Below are positions 7,013-13,806 of a DNA stretch of 18,647 nt, piece by piece. The position numbers and the translations under genes are program-made. Source of the DNA: DAOTUB01 sp034437455 (GTDB taxonomy: Bacteria; Chloroflexota; Anaerolineae; B4-G1); NCBI GenBank assembly GCA_034437455.1, contig DAOTUB010000066.1:1-18647 (forward strand), given 5' to 3'. The notes below the pieces were generated by a model. It was not told the origin of the DNA, made no database searches, and saw nothing but the letters and a program-made list of their open reading frames with translations. Position 1 is the first letter of the stretch; each line of letters starts with the position of its first letter.

Positions 7013-8284
7013 CTACTCTCTCAGGCGCCAGCAAGCCTGTAAAGCTAACAGGCCATGCACGTACTGATCCGACTCGACAAAGAACCGATAGGCCCGATCG
7101 TGAAAATCGGCTGGATTGGCCCAAAAGGGGGGATCGGGAGCCTCATAGGCGCCCACCGAGAGCAGATACACGCCGCGGGCTAGTTGGAGGGATTCAAATT
7201 CCAACTCGACGTAGTTATGCCCCTCAATCGCCGGCAATTCACTACCGGCCTCCTCCTGGTACGTGTTGACCCCACTGACATAGAGACCATCCTCACGATG
7301 AATCAGTGCGCTAAAGATCGGCGTCTCCACGAGGCTCGCCGCTTCATAGTGTAACCGCACCCGTACCCGCTCGCACGATTGAAAATCCCAACGTGTCTGC
7401 CCGTCCTCCCCTACCATTTCCACCTCCGCGATGCGGATCGCTCCATCCCCATACCGGAGACGGCGAGAGCGTTCTACATTATCCTCCTCCGTCCGGGCTT
7501 TCTCAATCTCAGAGGTCTGACGAAGATACGCGGCGATGACAGGCTCGGCTACATCGTACATTTCTAGCGCACCGTGTTCCAACCAACCAACCCACTCACA
7601 AAGCTCCTGGACTTTGTCCAAATTATGCGACACTAATAAGATCGTTACACCATCGCGACGCAATGCGGCGATCTTTTCCAAACATTTGGCCTGAAAATTC
7701 TGGTCCCCCACCGCCAGCACCTCGTCTATCAACAGGATCTCTGGCTCAATGTTTGCCGCTACGGCAAACCCCAGCCGCATCTTCATCCCCGAGGAATAAT
7801 GCTTCAGCGGAATGTCGATAAACCGCTCCAATTCTGCAAAGGCGATGATCTCGTCCATCTTCTGATCAATCTCGGCCCGGCCCAGCCTCAGGATGGAGCC
7901 ATTCAGATAAATATTCTCCCGACCCGTCAAGTCTGGATGAAAACCGGCGCCCAACTCCAACAGCGCCCCCACGCGCCCACTGACCTCAATCTGTCCGGAG
8001 GTAGGCTCGATGATGCGAGTGACGAGCTTGAGCACCGTGCTCTTACCCGCTCCATTGGGACCGATGATACCCACCGTCTCCCCGCGTTCCACGGTGAAGC
8101 TGACGTCCCGCAAAGCCCAAAACTCCTCACGAGAATCCTCCCACAACTCCTCGGCAGGTTGTGAGATCGGGGTATCCTCTTCACGCCGGAATAGATCGAG
8201 GGCCGATTCCTGAAAGGAGCGTACCTGTTGACGATGGAGAGTGAATTTCTTGGAGACACACTCAAACGAAATGGATGGGTTCAC
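7013..8284 (-). CDS. wzt: Wzt-like ABC polysaccharide-export ATPase with C-terminal glycan-binding-type domain
   Basis: The 423-aa protein has an ABC domain (~1-240): Walker A GPNGAGKS (75-82), GRENIYLNG (121-129, characteristic of the Wzt/TagH subfamily), signature YSSGMKMR (163-170), Walker B ILLIDE (183-188) and H-loop His220. The remaining ~180 residues match the size and beta-rich look of the Wzt C-terminal domain, which in some systems binds the modified end of the O-antigen before export. It energises glycan export across the inner membrane. Its permease partner, normally next door, is absent from this window. The GTG at 8284 has GGGAAG upstream. It is the first gene of a tightly coupled operon with a good promoter at 8357-8385. 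Confidence 0.88.
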   Translation of the reverse strand: MNPSISFECVSKKFTLHRQQVRSFQESALDLFRREEDTPISQPAEELWEDSREEFWALRDVSFTVERGETVGIIGPNGAGKSTVLKLVTRIIEPTSGQIEVSGRVGALLELGAGFHPDLTGRENIYLNGSILRLGRAEIDQKMDEIIAFAELERFIDIPLKHYSSGMKMRLGFAVAANIEPEILLIDEVLAVGDQNFQAKCLEKIAALRRDGVTILLVSHNLDKVQELCEWVGWLEHGALEMYDVAEPVIAAYLRQTSEIEKARTEEDNVERSRRLRYGDGAIRIAEVEMVGEDGQTRWDFQSCERVRVRLHYEAASLVETPIFSALIHREDGLYVSGVNTYQEEAGSELPAIEGHNYVELEFESLQLARGVYLLSVGAYEAPDPPFWANPADFHDRAYRFFVESDQYVHGLLALQACWRLRE

Positions 8285-8326
8285 TTGCTTTCTTCCCTAC
8301 AGGGACATTTTCCCAAGCTAAACGAC

Positions 8327-8355
8327 GCGAGACTCTTCGCCTTCGCGCGGCTCGC
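8327..8355. promoter_or_regulatory. Dyad overlapping the predicted wzt transcription start
   Basis: GCGAG (8327-8331) pairs with CTCGC (8351-8355), and an inner CGC/GCG pair strengthens the stem. It begins 2 bases downstream of the -10 box. The duplicated leader at 12200-12227 keeps a hairpin in the same place with a different stem sequence, which suggests the structure matters. It could be an operator or a 5'-UTR stem. Confidence 0.4.
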
Positions 8356-8356
8356 T

Positions 8357-8385
8357 ATTATAACACGCCTCAACCGAAACGCCAA
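8357..8385 (-). promoter_or_regulatory. Promoter of wzt glycan operon
   Basis: On the minus strand, TTGGCG (8385-8380), a 17-base spacer and TATAAT (8362-8357), preceded by an extended -10 TG. The predicted start near 8350 leaves a leader of roughly 65 bases before the GTG at 8284. A diverged copy of the same promoter lies at 12232-12260. Confidence 0.7.
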
Positions 8386-8485
8386 ACACTTTCCGGGATC
8401 GCTTCTTCGACAATGTACCACATTACCGACTTTTGTGATAAAATAAAGACATCTTGATGGAAGGAGCAAACAGGTCACCAGAATT

Positions 8486-9214
8486 ATGCGTGCGCGCAAT
8501 TGGGCTATACTTATCGCGATTAATGTCATTGTCTCGGCGACGGTGATGTTGACGATCCTCTTCATCTGGAACCGCGTCCAGGATTCCAGTACCGTCATCC
8601 CTACTCCTACCTCTTCCCTCCCGAGCCCCGAGGAAACCAAAGACGCCCTCTCCACCTCTACTACCACTTCCTCCATCCCACCGGAACCGCTGATGTACAC
8701 AGTCCAGGAAGGAGACACGCTGGGAGAAATCGCTCAAACGTACGGTGTCTCTACTCAAGATCTGATCGACGCCAACGATCTGGCAAACCCCAACGTGCTT
8801 CAAGTCGGTCAAACTTTGATCGTTCCCACCGACGGTCTCCCGATCCCAGCTCCGCTTGAGCCGACTCCCGAGGCGACGCGCCTTCCCACCCTCACCTCCT
8901 CTGAATCACCCATAATCGAGATCGGCCAGGTACTAGGTTCCGGCAATCTGGCGAATGAAGTAGTGATCGTGCGCAATCGGGGCGGAGTAGCGAGTCTGGA
9001 GGGCTGGACGCTCGCTGCTGTGGATGGCGACACGTTCACCTTTCCGGCGCTCACCCTCTTTATGGATGTGCAGGTGCGCGTGCACTCCGCTGAAGGCAAC
9101 TCCACGCCCAGCGATCTCTACTGGGGACGCACAGAGCCGGCCTGGACCGGAGGAGAACTGCTCACGCTGCGCAATGCGGCCGGAAACGTGGTGGACACGT
9201 ACATCGTGCCCTAA
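8486..9214 (+). CDS. Membrane-anchored LysM and lamin-tail-domain protein
   Basis: A 242-aa envelope protein. Residues 7-27 form one N-terminal membrane span or uncleaved signal, followed by a Ser/Thr/Pro-rich linker (31-68). A LysM domain covers 70-114 (YTVQEGDTLGEIAQTYGVST ... LQVGQTLIVP) and probably binds peptidoglycan or another N-acetylglucosamine polymer. A second linker leads to a lamin-tail (LTD) beta-sandwich from about 144 to the end (VIVRNRGGVASLEGWTL ... LLTLRNAAGNVVDTYIV). It is the only complete plus-strand gene, divergent from wzt and convergent with murA. GGAAGGAG at 8459-8466 is about 19 bases before the ATG, further than usual; a weaker AGGT lies closer. The precise role is unknown. 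Confidence 0.82.
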   Translation: MRARNWAILIAINVIVSATVMLTILFIWNRVQDSSTVIPTPTSSLPSPEETKDALSTSTTTSSIPPEPLMYTVQEGDTLGEIAQTYGVSTQDLIDANDLANPNVLQVGQTLIVPTDGLPIPAPLEPTPEATRLPTLTSSESPIIEIGQVLGSGNLANEVVIVRNRGGVASLEGWTLAAVDGDTFTFPALTLFMDVQVRVHSAEGNSTPSDLYWGRTEPAWTGGELLTLRNAAGNVVDTYIVP

Positions 9215-9236
9215 CCCCTCCCCGACAAGAGGGGTT
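9213..9236. terminator. Hairpin between convergent LysM gene and murA
   Basis: AACCCCTC (9213-9220) and GAGGGGTT (9229-9236) form a perfect 8-bp stem with an 8-base loop. It starts inside the TAA of the LysM gene and ends 5 bases before the murA stop. The position suggests a shared bidirectional terminator. There is no long T-run, so efficiency is uncertain. Confidence 0.6.
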
Positions 9237-9241
9237 GTGGA

Positions 9242-10522
9242 TCAAATACAAACGCGCTCTATCCTGGCTCCCAGCGATTTCAGTTTATCCTCCACATTCT
9301 CATAGCCCCGATCGATCTGGCGGATGTTGCGGATGAGGCTCTGCCCCTCGGCGCAGAAGGCCGCGATGAGCAGCGCCATGCCGGCGCGGATGTCAGGACT
9401 GCTCACCTCCTCGCCGCGCAATGGCGAGGGGCCTTGTACTACACAGCGGTGTGGATCGCAGAGGATGATGCGCGCTCCCATCGCGATCAATTGATCCACA
9501 AAATATAGGCGGCTCTCGAACATTTTCTCGTGGATCAGCACAGTTCCACTGGACTGGGAGGCCACGACGATGGCGATGCTCATCAGGTCAGCAGGAAAGG
9601 CCGGCCAGGGATCATCTTTGATGGTGGGGATGGCCCCACCGATGTCGGTGATGATGGTTAAAGGTTGCTCGGCAGGCACAAAAACGTCGTCGCCCCGCGC
9701 TTCGAACTGCACCCCCAATCGCTCGAAAACCAGGGCGACCATACGGAGATGATCGGGAGCGGCGTTTTTGATCAATAATTCGCCGCCGGTCACCGCTGCC
9801 AGGGCAATGTAACTGCCCACCTCCATGTAATCGGGGCCGATGGTGTACTCGCCGCCACTCAACTTTTCCACGCCGTGGATGGTGAGTGTGTTGGAGCCGA
9901 TACCCTCGATCTGGGCCCCAAACCGGCACAACATGTGGCACAAGTCCTGCACGTGAGGCTCGCAGGCCGCGTTGCGAACGATGGTCGTACCACGAGCGAG
10001 CACCGCGGCCATGATGGTGTTCTCGGTGGCGGTGACACTCGCCTCATCCAACAGAATGTCGGCCCCGCGCAGACATCCCCCGCGCAGGCAGAACGCGCCA
10101 TCGGTGTCCACCTCCGCCCCCATTGCGCTCAAGGCCATGAAATGAGTGTCCACCCGCCGCCGTCCAATGACATCGCCGCCAGGGCGAGGCATATAGAGGT
10201 TGCCCATCCGAGCGAGCATCGGCCCGGCCAGTGTGATGGAGCCCCGGATCAGCCCAAACAATTCAGGATTCAACTTGAACGTGCGGACATTGCGAGCGTG
10301 CACTCGCCAGGTATGTGGGTCCAATTGCTCGACAGAGACGCCGACGTCGGCGAGAAGTTCGCCCATCGTCCTGATATCCCCGATATCCGGCAAGTTGTGC
10401 AACGTGACAGGCTCGTCAGTCAGCAGGCAGGCAGCCAGCAGCGGAAGCGCCGCGTTCTTGTTCCCACTGGGGACGACAACGCCAGAGATAGGGTGTCTTC
10501 CTTCGATCAGCAGCTTTTCCAT
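9242..10522 (-). CDS. murA: UDP-N-acetylglucosamine 1-carboxyvinyltransferase (MurA), Asp variant
   Basis: The 426-aa protein transfers enolpyruvate from PEP to UDP-GlcNAc, the first committed step of peptidoglycan synthesis in the cytoplasm. It has the full EPSP-synthase-like length. Lys22 in SGNKNAALP, Arg93 in IRGSI, the FPADLMS segment with the general-base Asp, FESRLYFV and DIRAGMALLIAA near the C-terminus match the family. The loop residue that is Cys115 in E. coli is Asp117 here (PRPGGDVIGRRRVD; codon 10172-10174). This change is known in mycobacterial, chlamydial and Borrelia enzymes and prevents fosfomycin alkylation. GGAGGG lies 6 bases before the ATG. It follows the VTC gene by 44 bases and may share its transcript. 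Confidence 0.93.
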   Translation of the reverse strand: MEKLLIEGRHPISGVVVPSGNKNAALPLLAACLLTDEPVTLHNLPDIGDIRTMGELLADVGVSVEQLDPHTWRVHARNVRTFKLNPELFGLIRGSITLAGPMLARMGNLYMPRPGGDVIGRRRVDTHFMALSAMGAEVDTDGAFCLRGGCLRGADILLDEASVTATENTIMAAVLARGTTIVRNAACEPHVQDLCHMLCRFGAQIEGIGSNTLTIHGVEKLSGGEYTIGPDYMEVGSYIALAAVTGGELLIKNAAPDHLRMVALVFERLGVQFEARGDDVFVPAEQPLTIITDIGGAIPTIKDDPWPAFPADLMSIAIVVASQSSGTVLIHEKMFESRLYFVDQLIAMGARIILCDPHRCVVQGPSPLRGEEVSSPDIRAGMALLIAAFCAEGQSLIRNIRQIDRGYENVEDKLKSLGARIERVCI

Positions 10523-10566
10523 AATAAACCCTCCATCGTGATGGTAAATTGCTTCAACTCAGAAGA

Positions 10567-11247
10567 TCACAAAAAGCACAACGACTCTATCAGGCCATTT
10601 ACATATTTGGAATTGCGACTCACCCGAAGTGGAAACGAAGAAAGCACGTTCGACACACGCCGATGCTGCGCAGCGCCGGCCTTGACTTCTACGACGACAT
10701 GATCTGGAAGGGATGCTTTTATCGCCAGGTTCGGCGTGAGGTGGACGATCTGCTCGTAGGCTACCTGGTCGTAATCTATCGTCACGCGAACTTGTTGATC
10801 CATGGTCTCGTAATATTCACGGGTGTACCTGTTGATCAATACCGGTTGGTTCAGATAGGATAACCAGACGGAAAAGGGGCCATGGACATGCACTCGCATA
10901 TGCTCCAAGAATGTATTCCAAGATATTGTTGTCAGGTCAACCGTAAAAGGAATAGGATAGCGTTCCTTCCACCCCAATTGATTTGATTTGTGCTTGAGCT
11001 CCAAAGCCCCTCGTACAGCCGAGTAACTGTCTCCATACCAGCGAAAACGCAATTTCCTTCGCTGGCCGGTTCCGATCAGGTTGTCAGTCAAACAATCAAT
11101 CTCGCGCGTGTCAAAGTATAGGCTGTTTACTTGCCGTGGCGGGTATGTCTCGATAAACGCATCCGGGTGCAAGTTTACCCAGGCGCGTACATCAGGCAAG
11201 TAGATCTCGTCACAAGTCGATTTGATCTCGTAGCGGAGCGACTCCAT
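10567..11247 (-). CDS. VTC-domain polyphosphate polymerase family protein
   Basis: The 226-aa protein matches the VTC catalytic tunnel domain, which in yeast Vtc4 polymerises the gamma-phosphate of ATP into polyphosphate. Visible elements in order: YEIK (6-9), NSLYFDT (41-47), the basic RRKLRFRWYG (63-72), ELKHK (83-87), NRYTREYY (139-146), VRVTID (153-158), VEVK (186-189) and SKYVNG (213-218). These supply the Arg/Lys lining and the metal-binding Glu of the family. Bacterial VTC proteins usually lack the SPX domain, as here. It lies 28 bases after the DUF4956 gene, a pairing seen widely in bacteria. The site of activity is probably at the membrane with that partner, which is inference. Confidence 0.85.
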   Translation of the reverse strand: MESLRYEIKSTCDEIYLPDVRAWVNLHPDAFIETYPPRQVNSLYFDTREIDCLTDNLIGTGQRRKLRFRWYGDSYSAVRGALELKHKSNQLGWKERYPIPFTVDLTTISWNTFLEHMRVHVHGPFSVWLSYLNQPVLINRYTREYYETMDQQVRVTIDYDQVAYEQIVHLTPNLAIKASLPDHVVVEVKAGAAQHRRVSNVLSSFPLRVSRNSKYVNGLIESLCFL

Positions 11248-11275
11248 CGTCTAATTGTCCACCTTGAACATTTGA

Positions 11276-11941
11276 TCACAGCGGTATACTATTCTGATCA
11301 ACAAAGCTAAACGAGCAATCGGGAATGGCCCTTGTTAGCTCGTCCATCAGCTTTGCCAAAACGCTCCGATCCTTGCAGCCCAGTAAATAGGTCAACTGTA
11401 ATACATGGTCGTGGCGATCGAGCCGCCGCATATCCACAAATTCGATGTGTTGAGCCAGAATATCATTCACGGTCTCAAACGAGGCCGCGTTCGCCCCCTC
11501 GGGAATCCGGATATTCAAGTAGAGATTTCGCCTCCGCGAGCGCGGCGCCAGCAACCGCGTGCCGATCAACAGCGCCATGAGGATAACGAGGGCGACCACC
11601 GTTGATGCTCGTTGATCCGCCCCCAAACCCAACCCAACGGCGATGACCAGAAACAGATAAATCAACTCTTCGGGGTCTTTGATCGCGGTGCGGAATCGAA
11701 CGATGGACAACGCCCCCACTAATCCCAACGATAGCGCCAAAGAAGCTTTGATCACCGAGATCACCAGAATAACTATCAAACAGAGAACTGGCAATAACCT
11801 CGCAAACTTGACGCGATTGGACAGTGCCTCGCCAAAGCGGGCGTAATACCAAGCCACACTTACCGAAAGAATGATCCCCAATGCAAAGTTGAACACCAAT
11901 GCGCCTATGGAAAACGGCTCCAGAGTAGCTAATCCATCCAT
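11276..11941 (-). CDS. DUF4956 family membrane protein, partner of the VTC polymerase
   Basis: The 221-aa protein has an N-terminal half with about four hydrophobic spans (roughly 12-33, 47-80, 92-108, 112-131) and a soluble C-terminal half. The stretch SLGLVGALSIVRFRTAIKDPEELIYLFL (71-98) is the hallmark of DUF4956. The C-terminal part (LYLNIRIPEGANAASFE...) resembles a small alpha/beta regulatory domain. Family function is not established. Its constant neighbourhood with VTC-domain polymerases suggests a role in polyphosphate handling at the membrane. GGAGG lies about 10 bases before the ATG at 11941. Transcription probably starts from the duplicated wzt-type promoter at 12232-12260. Confidence 0.82.
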   Translation of the reverse strand: MDGLATLEPFSIGALVFNFALGIILSVSVAWYYARFGEALSNRVKFARLLPVLCLIVILVISVIKASLALSLGLVGALSIVRFRTAIKDPEELIYLFLVIAVGLGLGADQRASTVVALVILMALLIGTRLLAPRSRRRNLYLNIRIPEGANAASFETVNDILAQHIEFVDMRRLDRHDHVLQLTYLLGCKDRSVLAKLMDELTRAIPDCSFSFVDQNSIPL

Positions 11942-12085
11942 TGCAAAAAATCCTCCGCCTGTTTAATCATCCACCAGCAGCAATCCATCATCAAATGAAT
12001 TTTGTCCGCTCCGACGACAAGACTTGAAACTCTCTCGAATCGCTCGTGGCACCATCTCGTTGGAACAAACTGAGGGCCAATTCCT

Positions 12086-12157
12086 AAAGGAACAGGCCCA
12101 CTGAAGATGAAGCGTGAATTTCTTGGAGACGCGCTCAAAAGAGATAGCTGTGTTCAC
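12086..12157 (-). pseudogene. Remnant of a second wzt N-terminus (about 24 codons)
   Basis: The GTG at 12157 opens a frame reading MNTAISFERVSKKFTLH, compared with MNPSISFECVSKKFTLH at the start of the wzt gene. Similarity continues to about residue 24 (Q...SF) and then stops. The frame drifts on without ABC motifs to a stop near 11963. No Walker A or later segment exists here. It is the 5' stub of a duplicated wzt, kept together with its promoter upstream of DUF4956. It may still be translated as a short leader peptide. Confidence 0.75.
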
Positions 12158-12199
12158 TTGTTTTCCTTCCTATCGGCCCCTTTTCCAACATCAGACAAT

Positions 12200-12227
12200 A
12201 ACGCGGGGCCGCCTTTGGCTCCGCGTT
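12200..12227. promoter_or_regulatory. Dyad at the start of the duplicated leader
   Basis: AACGCGG (12200-12206) and CCGCGTT (12221-12227) form a 7-bp stem, with an inner GCC/GGC pair. It lies 4 bases downstream of the -10 box, matching the place of the wzt leader dyad at 8327-8355 although the stem bases differ. Confidence 0.4.
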
Positions 12228-12231
12228 GTTC

Positions 12232-12260
12232 ATGATAACATACCTCAACCGAAACGCAAA
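12232..12260 (-). promoter_or_regulatory. Duplicated wzt-type promoter, now upstream of DUF4956-VTC
   Basis: On the minus strand, TTTGCG (12260-12255), a 17-base spacer and TATCAT (12237-12232), base-for-base in register with the wzt promoter; the 17-base spacer differs at only two or so positions. It begins about 20 bases past the LCP gene's stop and points at the DUF4956-VTC(-murA) genes. Confidence 0.55.
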
Positions 12261-12282
12261 GCCTTACTTCGGCATTATCCTC

Positions 12283-13686
12283 CTATTGCTCTGGCGGCTG
12301 ATAGTCGGCCCCCAGGATAACGTCGATGTCGTAATCGGCATCCTGATCGGTTTCCAACCCTTGCACTACTTTCGTCTGGATATCAAGAAGGCGAGCGATG
12401 TACTCGGCTGTGTAGATCTTGCCTGTGTAAGCAATGACTAAAGACTCGGAAAGGTCGTTGGTATCGGCGTTATCCGTGTGCGCGACTTGCAACCCTTGTC
12501 GCCGGAGATAATCAGCAGTGCTCGCGGCCAGCCCTTCCGTCAGTGTCCCGTTCAGCACCTGGATAGTGGCCGCTTCCTTCTCTAATTGTGTAGCGGTGTC
12601 GTTATCATCTTGAGCCGCGGGAACCTCGGCAATGAAAACGTAATCTCGCACTTCTCGTATCCGATCGCGCAGCGGAATCTCTATCTGCTGTCCGTCCGGT
12701 GTAGTATCAAAGATCGTGCAAGTCTCATCAATCACACCCAGGCGGATATTCTCGCGATCCACCTCGCTCGCCAGAGTCGCCAGGGCGATGATCTTTTCCA
12801 ACGTCAGCTCAGGATCGGTCTTGACCGATTCCTGCAACGTCCACCACATCTGGGGCGCTTGAGGTGCTAACTTGGGCAACATATCAAGCCGGGTGACCTT
12901 CTCAAAGACCGCCATGATGACCTGTTGCTGACGCTTGGCGCGGTCAAAGTCTCCTCCAGAGGTGTGGCGGGTACGCGCGTACTTGAGCGCCATCTCGCCG
13001 TCGAAATGCTGCTTACCCATCGGAATATGGAGATGCTCGTAGCCGTAAGGATCCGCAGGATCGCTGGATGGATAGGTGGGGTCGTCGATCTCCTCCTCCA
13101 CAACGACGTCAATTCCGCCGATGAGATCGATCACTTCCTCAAAGGCGGTGAAATTGACGCGCACATAGTGATGGATGTCGCCAGGGATACCAAAATTATA
13201 CTCCAAGGTCTTGACCGCAAGCGCGGGGCCGCCACCGGGGTAGCCGTCCACTTCGCCGAGGAAGTGAGCATTGTTGATGCGGTGATTTCCATACCCCGGG
13301 ATGGGCACCCACAGATCTCGCGGAATAGAGAGCATCCCTCCACTCATCGTAACCGGATCGATCGTCAATACAAGCATCGTATCGGTGCGCCAGGGGCCAT
13401 CTTCGTGCTCGCGTTGGTCAATGCCCATCACCAGGATATTGACCCGGTCGGTACCTTTCCAACGTGGCAGCAGATCGCCCTCTTTGTAGACAAAATCATC
13501 AGGTTCCCTTTCTTTCATGGTAAAGGAAGGCACCATATCAGAAACAATGACGAACTGACGCACCCGGTCAAAGACAAACAAGCCGGCCACGACGATGATC
13601 ATCAAAAAAAACACCACCAGAGCCGTCGCAAAGAGCTTCTGCATCATACTGCCCGAACGTTGTACTCGCTTCTCACTGGCTTGCAC
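12283..13686 (-). CDS. LytR-CpsA-Psr (LCP) family glycan-wall ligase with LytR_C domain
   Basis: A membrane-anchored protein of about 467 aa. One N-terminal span (LFATALVVFFLMIIVVAGLFVF) puts the rest outside the membrane. The LCP domain shows ILVMGIDQRE, the catalytic-region WRTDTMLVL, SIPRDLWVPIPG, HRINNAH and YARTRHTSGGDFDRAKRQQQ, all conserved pyrophosphate/lipid-binding parts. The end (IQVLNGTLTEGLAASTADYLRRQG) is a LytR_C domain. LCP enzymes move glycans from undecaprenyl-phosphate carriers onto the wall. I chose the GTG at 13686 because GGGGAGG sits 5 bases upstream. An in-frame GTG at 13743 adds 19 residues but has a poor ribosome site. It follows its own promoter at 13778-13806. Confidence 0.87.
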   Translation of the reverse strand: MQASEKRVQRSGSMMQKLFATALVVFFLMIIVVAGLFVFDRVRQFVIVSDMVPSFTMKEREPDDFVYKEGDLLPRWKGTDRVNILVMGIDQREHEDGPWRTDTMLVLTIDPVTMSGGMLSIPRDLWVPIPGYGNHRINNAHFLGEVDGYPGGGPALAVKTLEYNFGIPGDIHHYVRVNFTAFEEVIDLIGGIDVVVEEEIDDPTYPSSDPADPYGYEHLHIPMGKQHFDGEMALKYARTRHTSGGDFDRAKRQQQVIMAVFEKVTRLDMLPKLAPQAPQMWWTLQESVKTDPELTLEKIIALATLASEVDRENIRLGVIDETCTIFDTTPDGQQIEIPLRDRIREVRDYVFIAEVPAAQDDNDTATQLEKEAATIQVLNGTLTEGLAASTADYLRRQGLQVAHTDNADTNDLSESLVIAYTGKIYTAEYIARLLDIQTKVVQGLETDQDADYDIDVILGADYQPPEQ

Positions 13687-13777
13687 AGTGTCCTCCCCAA
13701 AAAGTAACTTCCGGCGGGATAGGTTGGCACGGCTGAGATTCACCTATCTTGCCGGAAAGCCAAGCTAATTTGACGAA

Positions 13778-13806
13778 ATTATAACACGGATGACACCCGG
13801 GAGCAA
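13778..13806 (-). promoter_or_regulatory. Promoter of the LCP gene
   Basis: Minus strand TTGCTC (13806-13801), a 17-base spacer and TATAAT (13783-13778) with a TG extension. The -35 box directly adjoins the TGA of the preceding gene. It shares the 11-mer CGTGTTATAAT with the wzt promoter. Confidence 0.65.

Larger units (their letters stand above)
12086..12262. repeat. Diverged duplication of the wzt promoter/leader/start region
   Basis: This block aligns along its length with about 8213-8387. Exact islands include GTGAATTTCTTGGAGAC (8241 and 12114 areas) and CCTCAACCGAAACGC (8369 and 12243 areas). Promoter spacing, dyad position and the first coding residues are all kept, while the bases between have diverged. 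It is therefore an old segmental duplication or recombination scar rather than a recent copy. Confidence 0.75.

Noticed and set aside
7005..7124. Longer start for the second methyltransferase (269 aa)
   Set aside because: The extra 40 residues overlap the end of wzt in another frame and do not resemble methyltransferase sequence. The GTG at 7004 has a good ribosome site.
8406..8444. Promoter for the LysM gene (TAAAAT at 8439-8444 with a TG-like extension)
   Set aside because: The -10-like box is plausible, but no acceptable -35 lies 16-18 bases upstream (TACCAC only; TTCGAC is 27 bases away), so I did not list it as a feature.
9875..10702. Plus-strand open frame (275 codons) opposite murA
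   Set aside because: It is the antisense shadow of murA and the end of the VTC gene, with no family resemblance.
11963..12085. Real protein following the wzt-like stub
   Set aside because: After about 24 residues the frame loses ABC-family similarity, becomes Cys/Trp/Ser-rich and has no motif, so it is treated as read-through of a pseudogene.
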